From positions 1 to 6,248 of the forward strand of contig JAGRHX010001061.1 in the NCBI GenBank assembly GCA_020444775.1: DNA of 6,248 bases, written 5' to 3'. Shown here piece by piece: positions 1-4,807 of this stretch (the first letter of the stretch is position 1; every line of letters starts with the position of its first letter). Origin of the DNA: Gammaproteobacteria bacterium. Its GTDB lineage: Bacteria; Pseudomonadota; Gammaproteobacteria; HK1. The notes under the pieces were generated by a model, which was given only the letters and a program-made list of their open reading frames with translations, did not search any database and was not told where the DNA came from. Made by a program: the position numbers and the translations under genes.

Positions 1-998
1 GTCTGGCGACCGACGATGCCGTCGATCGGGCCCTTGTAGTAGCCCTTGTCGCGCAGCGCCTGCTGCAGCTTGATGATGACATCGCGCGTGGTGTTGGTCT
101 CGCACAGGATCGGGCGCCATTCCAGCCGGCCTTCGCGAACCAGCTTGCGCTTGGTGATCTGCTGATACTCGGCCGGGATCTCCTCGACGACCTCGCGTGG
201 CGCTTCCACCATCTCCTTGACCTGCACGGTCTTGTATTCCGCCGGGATGTCAACCTTGACGGTCTTCGGCGGCTCCACCATCACCCGCTTCTTCACCGTT
301 CTATACACAGCTGGCACCGGGATCTTGCGAGTGCTGGGCTCGCTGACCATCACGCGCGTGCTGACCGTCTCGTAGACCGCCGGCACCTCGACCAGACACA
401 TGATCTCACCGGTGGCCTCGTCGATCTTCTCGATCGGTCCGCGCCCCTTCTTCCAGGTGGTATAGGCCGGTTGCACGAGGACCTGTTCGGTCCGTGTCTC
501 GTAGCGGGCCGGAATCACCTCGATACGCTCCGAAGCCTCGCTGACCATGACCTGCTCCTCGACCCACTCATATCGGGCAGGCACCACGTTGAGCTGCTCC
601 GAGGCCTCGCGGACCAGGATCTGCTTGCTCACCGTGCCATACCTGGCTGGCAATACGCGAACATTCCTGGCGGCCTCCCGTCGCACGACCGTCTCCCGCT
701 CGTCCTGATACTGGGGCGGCATGAACACACGCGCGTAGCATTCACCCGGCTTGGCGTCGGGTGGCAGCAGATCGCCACCGGGCATGGCTGCGCCGGTGCC
801 GCGGGAGGCCAGTATCTCGTCCTTCTGCTTCAGGGACATCTGCAGCTCGTCCACGGTGCCACGCAACCGGGCGGCTTCCTGCTCGCGATCTTGTAGCTCA
901 TCTCGTAGCGCGTCGACATCACTCGGCTGGGTGCCGGCGCAGCCGGTCAGCCCTAGCGCCGCGACTGTGGCGGCGGCCATCAGGGTCATACGAAACAT
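1..998 (-). CDS. Repeat-containing outer-membrane lipoprotein with C-terminal peptidoglycan-binding domain (3' end beyond window)
   Basis: The frame is open for 332 codons and runs off the window edge. The ATG at 998 follows AAGGGAGA at 1007-1014 with 8 nt spacing. Residues 1-20 form a lipoprotein signal with one Arg, a hydrophobic core and the lipobox LTGC (Cys20). Ala at +2 predicts outer-membrane sorting by Lol rules. Residues 26-62 are a charged, heptad-like segment, probably a coiled coil. Residues 94-185 and 206-297 are two blocks of four 23-residue repeats (PAxYxTV...VMVxE). Residues 305-332 (LQQALRDKGYYKGPIDGIVG) match the first part of PG_binding_1. The protein probably links the outer membrane to the wall, with the repeats as an extended beta-rich spacer. 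Mature cysteines C87, C201 and C299 flank the blocks. The gene is divergent from the response regulator. The lipoprotein and PG-binding calls are firm; the cellular role is unknown. Confidence 0.9.
   Translation of the reverse strand, partial: MFRMTLMAAATVAALGLTGCAGTQPSDVDALRDELQDREQEAARLRGTVDELQMSLKQKDEILASRGTGAAMPGGDLLPPDAKPGECYARVFMPPQYQDERETVVRREAARNVRVLPARYGTVSKQILVREASEQLNVVPARYEWVEEQVMVSEASERIEVIPARYETRTEQVLVQPAYTTWKKGRGPIEKIDEATGEIMCLVEVPAVYETVSTRVMVSEPSTRKIPVPAVYRTVKKRVMVEPPKTVKVDIPAEYKTVQVKEMVEAPREVVEEIPAEYQQITKRKLVREGRLEWRPILCETNTTRDVIIKLQQALRDKGYYKGPIDGIVGRQ
108..719 (-). repeat. Eight 69-bp (23-residue) tandem repeats in two blocks of four, inside the lipoprotein gene
   Basis: Units begin with PPQY or PAxY at residues 94, 117, 140 and 163, and again at 206, 229, 252 and 275. 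The period is exactly 23 residues within each block. The consensus is about PAxYxTVxxxVMVxE followed by a variable stretch ending in a hydrophobic residue. The last unit of each block carries Trp at unit position 20 (W182, W294) and is followed by a cysteine (C201, C299). A segment of about 20 residues containing KKGRGPIEKIDEATGEIM separates the blocks. The units have diverged well beyond recent DNA duplication, so they are old protein repeats. Confidence 0.88.
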
Positions 999-1006
999 GA
1001 CTCATG

Positions 1007-1014
1007 TCTCCCTT
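1007..1014 (-). promoter_or_regulatory. Ribosome binding site of the lipoprotein gene
   Basis: The minus strand reads AAGGGAGA here, 8 nt before the ATG at 998. Another ATG at 1005 lies closer but is in a different frame, so the spacing and the signal peptide select 998. The leader before the site, about 1015-1050 on the minus strand, is rich in CAACAA and poor in G, so it is probably unstructured and open to ribosomes. Confidence 0.7.
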
Positions 1015-1064
1015 CGTTGTGTTGTTGTGAACTCTTCTGGTTGTTGGAATCGCTCGTTCCATCG

Positions 1065-1092
1065 GTAGCCCAGGCTACGCAAAAAGGCCTTT
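1065..1092. repeat. Short stem-loop next to a 10-bp palindrome upstream of the lipoprotein gene
   Basis: GTAGCC at 1065-1070 and GGCTAC at 1073-1078 are perfect arms around a 2-nt centre, giving a stem of five or six pairs. Four bases on is the palindrome AAAGGCCTTT at 1083-1092. Both lie 67-94 bp upstream of the lipoprotein ATG. The location fits an operator or a 5' leader structure; no regulator is assigned. Confidence 0.3.
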
Positions 1093-1636
1093 GGATTACC
1101 TTGCCAACGGACTCCTGGAAACGGTCTCGAGCAGGCAGGCGACGTTGCACCACCCGGACGCTTGTCGCCGTGTGCGATGGATCTTGATCGGGATCGAGGC
1201 AAACGCTTCGCGTCCAACACGTTTTGTTCCATTCCAGTTCCGGCCTGTGATCCGATGCGAGGCGCTGACCGGCTCATGCCTGGATCGAGGTCGGTCTGAA
1301 CGGACGATGCATTATGAACACGGGACGTGTCAGGGCATCGTTAAACACTGTTAGACGTTTCGGTCGGCATCTTGTCGTTGGACCGGTGGCCGCCAAAGAA
1401 TGTTGGCCATGGGCGATTGATGTGCGGCGTGCGCTGCCGGCTTTCCAAGGAGCCCCATGGGGGCGCGGCAGATTGTCAGATGTCGCGTGGTGCGTGGAGG
1501 TAGGGCGAGGCGATGCCAGGCCGACTTGTTCGGTCCACTGCCATCGGGCTCGCGCCCTCAGGGTGTTGCCCGGGTCGATCCAAATGGCGAATCCACCTTG
1601 GGGGCAATCCACTTTTGTTGAACAACGTATCGAGTT

Positions 1637-1688
1637 GCTCGACGTTCGATCGAGCGCGGTCTGGATGGCCCGATGCAGCGTCGGGCCA
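1637..1688. repeat. Two consecutive inverted repeats upstream of the response regulator
   Basis: The first pair is GCTCGA at 1637-1642 and TCGAGC at 1650-1655 around 7 nt. The second is TGGCCCGA at 1666-1673 and TCGGGCCA at 1681-1688, an uninterrupted 8-bp stem around 7 nt. Neither has a downstream T-run on either strand, so termination is unlikely. They sit 124-175 bp upstream of the regulator start and could be protein-binding sites or RNA structures in a long leader. Confidence 0.4.
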
Positions 1689-1763
1689 GATGGACTCCAT
1701 ACACGAAAGATTCAGACTACATGACGAGGTCGCACGAGAATGGAACGGATCGATACAATAGGT

Positions 1764-1787
1764 GTGAGTAGTTCTATACCAGCTCAC
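1764..1787. promoter_or_regulatory. Inverted repeat just upstream of the response regulator start, candidate operator
   Basis: GTGAG at 1764-1768 and CTCAC at 1783-1787 are inverted around a 14-bp A/T-richer spacer, about two helical turns from half-site to half-site. The element ends 24 bp before the start codon, so it could be an operator or part of the mRNA leader. Arms of only five bases make chance occurrence quite possible. OmpR-type regulators usually bind direct rather than inverted repeats, which argues against simple autoregulation through this element. Confidence 0.25.
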
Positions 1788-1799
1788 GCGGCCATAGGC

Positions 1800-1804
1800 A
1801 GGAG
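1800..1804 (+). promoter_or_regulatory. Ribosome binding site that sets the GTG start of the response regulator
   Basis: AGGAG lies 7 nt before GTG at 1812. The frame is open further up to an ATG at 1740, but that codon has no suitably spaced purine-rich site, and the added 24 residues precede the point where receiver domains normally begin. Confidence 0.7.
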
Positions 1805-1811
1805 ATGCGGA

Positions 1812-2519
1812 GTGGCGACTCAAAAACTTGGACGTATCGCGGTTCTGGAGGATGACCCGGCGCAGGCCGAGCTGTTGCTCAACTGGCTGGACAACGCTGG
1901 TTTCTCGTGCACCCACCATGCCAACGGCAGGTCGTTCTTGCAGGACGTGCTGCACGGCTCCTACGACCTCGCCATTCTCGACTGGGGATTGCCTGACATG
2001 TCGGGAGACGAGGTGCTGATGGAGATGCGGTCGGCTGGCGGCTGGCGCATGCCGGTGGTGTTCATCACCAGTCGGGACGAGGAGGCCGACGTGGTTCACG
2101 CCCTGCGTCAGGGCGCCGATGACTACATGTGCAAGCCGGTGCGACAGGAAGAGACCCTGGCGCGGGTCAACGCTTTGTTGCGGCGAGCCCGGCCCGAGCA
2201 ACAGGACCAGGTGTTCAGTTTCCCGCCATTTGAATTCGACGTTCGCTCGGAGACGGTGACCCGCGATGGCGAAGCGGTGACCCTGACCCGCAAGGAGTAT
2301 GAGTTCGCGCTGTTTCTGTTCAGAAACGCTGGTCGACTGCTATCGCGAAGTTATATTCTTGAAACCGTGTGGGGGACTCGTGGTGACCTGAACACGAGGA
2401 CCATCGACACCCATGTATCTCGTATTCGGACGAAGTTGGGTTTGAACCCAGCCTGCGGTTGGAGACTGAGCTCGGTCTACCAGCATGGCTATCGTCTGGA
2501 ATCGTTGAGCGACGATTAG
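1812..2519 (+). CDS. OmpR/PhoB-family DNA-binding response regulator
   Basis: This is a 235-residue two-component regulator, the normal length for the family. The receiver domain spans about residues 7-124. It has the acidic pair D14/D15, phosphoacceptor D57 (in AILDWGLPD), T86 (in VFITS) and the conserved lysine K108 in CKPV, so it should be phosphorylatable. The winged-helix DNA-binding domain spans about 134-231, with recognition-helix sequence RTIDTHVSRIRTKL (196-209) and the wing ending in HGYRLE. The start is GTG at 1812. No kinase gene adjoins it directly; the nearest candidate is the CHASE2 protein two genes downstream on the same strand. The gap to the next gene is 245-506 bp, so co-transcription is uncertain. 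The divergent lipoprotein gene is the obvious first target to test. The family call is secure; signal and regulon are unknown. Confidence 0.95.
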   Translation: MATQKLGRIAVLEDDPAQAELLLNWLDNAGFSCTHHANGRSFLQDVLHGSYDLAILDWGLPDMSGDEVLMEMRSAGGWRMPVVFITSRDEEADVVHALRQGADDYMCKPVRQEETLARVNALLRRARPEQQDQVFSFPPFEFDVRSETVTRDGEAVTLTRKEYEFALFLFRNAGRLLSRSYILETVWGTRGDLNTRTIDTHVSRIRTKLGLNPACGWRLSSVYQHGYRLESLSDD

Positions 2520-2764
2520 CCGCGATACGACTCGCGTCAATCCGGTCACCTCCAGGGCTTCTGCCGGGCGTGTGTCCGGCGGGCCGGCTGGTGGGCATAC
2601 GCCACGGCTGCCGGGCACGTCACGGTGCTCGCCCCATGGTGCTCACCAGCAACCGCCAACGTTTTCCGGCGTCCACCCGCTGCTCGGTCCGATAATCGCT
2701 GCCCCATCGCTGCTGCATTGCCGCATCTGCTCTGGGGCGGCAGCAGCTCTGGGAGTGTTTGGAA

Positions 2765-3025
2765 GTGTCATCGGAACGGCAGTTGCCCGGGCTGGAGGCC
2801 CGCGTCACGCAAAGCTCACGACGCCGTGGCCGTGCGTGGAACCGTCCTGCTCATTCGAAAGGCTCGAGCATCCGCCCGCAGGGCGCCCGAGCACGGACCG
2901 GCCGGTGGCCCGAGCGGCCATCCACCCCGTCCTCTGGTCCAGGGTCCGCTCAGGGCCCGGGTCGCGCGCGAGCCGAGCCGCGCAAGCAGGCGCGTTGGCG
3001 GCCCGGTGTCCCGGGAATTCCCGGC
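2765..3025 (+). other. Possible N-terminal extension of the FecR-domain protein (alternative GTG start)
   Basis: The FecR frame is open upstream of its ATG at 3026. GTG at 2765 has GGGAG at 2751-2755 with 9 nt spacing, a better ribosome site than that of 3026. It would add 87 residues, about one fifth of them Arg, with no Asp and few hydrophobic residues. In favour: the site, a shorter gap to the regulator, and basic residues (RKQARWR) just before the hydrophobic core, which otherwise has none. Against: the composition looks like non-coding G+C-rich DNA, and third-position G+C is lower than in the core (about 71% versus 82% in short hand counts). The choice is close to even. Confidence 0.4.
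3011..3024. repeat. Perfect 14-bp palindrome covering the putative FecR-gene ribosome site
   Basis: CCGGGAATTCCCGG is self-complementary over all 14 bases and ends 1 nt before the ATG at 3026. It includes GGGAA at 3013-3017, the only reasonable ribosome site for that ATG. It could be a dimeric protein's operator. A hairpin with a small central loop might instead mask the ribosome site. If translation really begins at 2765, it is simply internal coding sequence. Confidence 0.5.
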
Positions 3026-4711
3026 ATGCTCGGCATGCTGATGTTGGGTCTGTTGCTCGCCGCGGCCGGACATGTGCAGGCGCAGGGTGACTGGACCTAC
3101 ACGTCGCGCCCCGGCGACACCCTCTGGGAGCTGAGCCAACGCTACCTGGAGGGCACGCATCTGACCGAGCGCCTGCGTGCCTACAACGGCATCCAGGATC
3201 CAGCTCGGATCCGGCCGGGGACCCGTATCCGGGTGCCGGTGCGTTGGCTGAAGGTTCAGCCCGCCACGGCCACCCTGGTAGAGAAACAAGGCCAGGTCCT
3301 GCTCACCCGCACCCTGCCGACGGTCGGCAGCATGGCTGTCAGCGTGCGCAACGAGTCGCGGCGCGAGGCGCAGATCGGTGAGCGCCTTGAAATCGGTCAC
3401 CGACTGCAGACCGGGCCGTCTGCCAGCGCCACGGTGCGCTTCGCGGATGGTTCGACATTGTTCCTGCACGCCGACTCGGAGCTGGTATTCGATTCCCTGA
3501 GTGAGTTCTCGGACACGGGCATGGTCGATACCCGGTTGCGCCTGAACCGCGGGCGTCTGGAGAACAAGGCCAGCCCGGCAAAGGGCGCGGCGTCGCGCTT
3601 CGAGATCAGCACACCGGCCGCGGTCGCCGCGGTGCGGGGCACCGAATACCGGGTGGTCAGTGACGTCGAGCAACGGCTCACACGCGGCGAGGTGACCGAG
3701 GGCGAGATCGTCGTTTCCGCGAGCGGTCGATCACGTCGTGTGCCGCAGGGTTTCGGCGTGATCGCTGCGCAGGGACAGCGCCCGCAGCCCCCGCGGCGCT
3801 TGCTGCCGGCCGTGGACCTGTCCGCCGTGGCCGAGACCCAGACGCGCCTGGTGCTGGATCTGAGCTGGCCGGCGATCGATGGCGCGGTACGCTACAGACT
3901 GCTGCTGTACGCCGACGAGGCGCGTAGCAGCCTGCTCGACGAGCGCCTGACACGTGAGCCGGGTGCGCGCCTGGAGACGCCGCCGGACGGTCGCTATTGG
4001 TTGCGCGTACGCGCCATCGACGCGAGTGGACTCGAGGGCCTGGACGCCGACCGGATGCTGCTGGTGGATGCGCGGCCGGTGCCGCCGGTGGTGTTGAAGC
4101 CGGAGGTGGACGCGCGGCTGTTCGGCAAATCGGCCGAGCTCTGGTTCTCCGCGCCCGAAGGCTCCGAGCAGGTGCACCTGGAGGTAGTCGATACCGACAC
4201 CGGCAGTCCGGTCGTCAGCCACGATCTGACCCCCGACGGACGGTTCACGCTGGCGCCACTGCCAGCGCCCGGCAACTACGCCTGGCGGATGGCGACCAGC
4301 GCGCCGATCCGGACAGCAGATGGTGGTGCTTCGACCGGGATCGAGCGCGGGCCGTTCGGTGAGCCGCGGGCATTCCGTGTGCTGGCGGTGCCCGATCCGG
4401 TCAAACCCGACGATCCCGCGTTGCAGGACGACAGCATCGGGTTCTCCTGGGCCGAGACCGCCAACGCCGCCCGTTATCGATTCCAGCTGGCCTACGATCG
4501 CGAGTTCGAATCGATGCTGGTCGAGCAGACGGTCGAGCAGACCAGCGTGCGCGTGGACAAGCCCGATGCGGGCGAGTACTTCTTCCGTATCCAGGGCATC
4601 AGTGCTGAAGGCGTGGAAGGTCCTGCGGACGCGGTCTATCGAATCGAAGTGCCAAACGAGGATTACTGGCAGCTGCTGTTGCCGGCGGCCCTCATCCTGC
4701 TGGTGCTCTAG
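3026..4711 (+). CDS. Secreted LysM and FecR-domain protein with FN3-like repeats
   Basis: The protein has 561 residues from the ATG at 3026; the start may instead be GTG 2765. A hydrophobic signal (1-19) ends in HVQAQ, a plausible signal peptidase I site. LysM spans 23-74 (WTYTSRPGDTLWELSQRYL at its start), a peptidoglycan-binding module. The FecR domain spans about 115-232, with RFADGSTLFLHADSEL and the hallmark STPAAVAAVRGTEYRV (195-210). Three beta-sandwich segments resembling FN3 follow at about 272-348, 352-425 and 470-543, with typical (R)Y.F/L..A and G.Y..R.....G.EG strands. A hydrophobic stretch at 548-561 ends at the TAG. There is no cytoplasmic anti-sigma helix, so this is not a classical FecR sigma regulator but a periplasmic, wall-bound adaptor or sensor (inference). 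The CHASE2 gene follows after 92 bp. The stop position is odd and is described separately. Confidence 0.9.
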   Translation: MLGMLMLGLLLAAAGHVQAQGDWTYTSRPGDTLWELSQRYLEGTHLTERLRAYNGIQDPARIRPGTRIRVPVRWLKVQPATATLVEKQGQVLLTRTLPTVGSMAVSVRNESRREAQIGERLEIGHRLQTGPSASATVRFADGSTLFLHADSELVFDSLSEFSDTGMVDTRLRLNRGRLENKASPAKGAASRFEISTPAAVAAVRGTEYRVVSDVEQRLTRGEVTEGEIVVSASGRSRRVPQGFGVIAAQGQRPQPPRRLLPAVDLSAVAETQTRLVLDLSWPAIDGAVRYRLLLYADEARSSLLDERLTREPGARLETPPDGRYWLRVRAIDASGLEGLDADRMLLVDARPVPPVVLKPEVDARLFGKSAELWFSAPEGSEQVHLEVVDTDTGSPVVSHDLTPDGRFTLAPLPAPGNYAWRMATSAPIRTADGGASTGIERGPFGEPRAFRVLAVPDPVKPDDPALQDDSIGFSWAETANAARYRFQLAYDREFESMLVEQTVEQTSVRVDKPDAGEYFFRIQGISAEGVEGPADAVYRIEVPNEDYWQLLLPAALILLVL

Positions 4712-4807
4712 GGCACGGCGAGAGACGGTGGTCGAGAAGCGACGCGCGCTACGTCTGGAGGCGCCGGCGGCAGCGATGAGGATGCGGCGAACGAGATGAG
4801 CACGTGA
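4709..4807 (+). other. In-frame TAG followed by 31 open codons ending in a GTGA junction with the CHASE2 gene
   Basis: The FecR frame stops at TAG 4709-4711, directly after the hydrophobic run LLLPAALILLVL. The same frame is then open for 31 codons to TGA at 4805-4807, which overlaps the CHASE2 start GTG (4804-4806) by four bases, the common layout of translationally coupled genes. The added tail is hydrophilic and has three Arg near its start, as expected on the cytoplasmic side of a membrane anchor. The +1 frame also offers a basic tail, ending at TGA 4797-4799. Possible readings are a nonsense mutation, a sequencing error, readthrough, or a genuine stop with non-coding spacer. Confidence 0.35.

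Larger units (their letters stand above)
999..1811. other. Long divergent intergenic region, no convincing gene
   Basis: These 813 bp separate the minus-strand lipoprotein from the plus-strand regulator. By eye the stretch is less G+C-rich than the flanking genes. Open frames in all phases are short, and none shows recognisable domains or a well-spaced ribosome site. It should hold promoters for both flanking genes, but I find no good -35/-10 pair. It does hold several inverted repeats: 1065-1078, 1083-1092, 1453-1462, 1637-1655, 1666-1688 and 1764-1787. None is followed by a T-run, so none looks like an intrinsic terminator. An sRNA or a degraded gene cannot be excluded. Confidence 0.6.
2520..3025. 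other. Gap between regulator and FecR gene; no independent gene recognised
   Basis: The three plus-strand frames are open over long stretches here, as expected for G+C-rich DNA. Their products are rich in Arg, Pro, Ser and Gly and show no domain. I see no stem followed by a T-run after the regulator stop. GATAAT at 2691-2696 resembles a -10 box but has no -35 partner at normal distance. From 2765 on, one frame is continuous with the FecR gene and is described separately. A promoter for the FecR gene probably lies here, but I cannot place it. Confidence 0.5.

Noticed and set aside
1586..1612. Imperfect direct repeat of GGC(G)AATCCAC as a possible OmpR-type binding site
   Set aside because: The 16-17 bp period does not match the 10-11 or 22 bp spacing usual for this family, and only two imperfect copies exist.
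1457..1621. 54-codon open frame with AAGGAG upstream in the divergent region
   Set aside because: The purine site is only 4 nt from the ATG, the ATG lies in a CCCCATGGGG palindrome, and the product is Arg-rich with no recognisable feature. Too weak to call a gene.
1754..1759. TACAAT as a -10 box for the regulator
   Set aside because: The sequence 17 bp upstream does not resemble a -35 box; a single hexamer is not enough.
1740..1811. Upstream ATG start for the response regulator
   Set aside because: No spaced ribosome site, and the 24 added residues do not resemble a receiver-domain N-terminus; GTG 1812 with AGGAG fits better.
1476..2201. Long minus-strand open frame opposite the regulator
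   Set aside because: It lies antisense to a clearly coding receiver domain and its product is His/Arg/Pro-rich without domains, typical of a shadow frame.
2312..2327. GTTTCT-GTTC-AGAAAC stem-loop
   Set aside because: It is inside the coding sequence for the regulator's DNA-binding domain and has no T-run; probably incidental.
2691..2696. GATAAT as a -10 promoter box for the FecR gene
   Set aside because: No -35-like hexamer at 16-18 bp upstream.
3010..3020. Adjacent CCCGGG and GAATTC sites as a cloning-linker artefact
   Set aside because: The flanking reading frame continues naturally on both sides and no vector-like sequence is seen.
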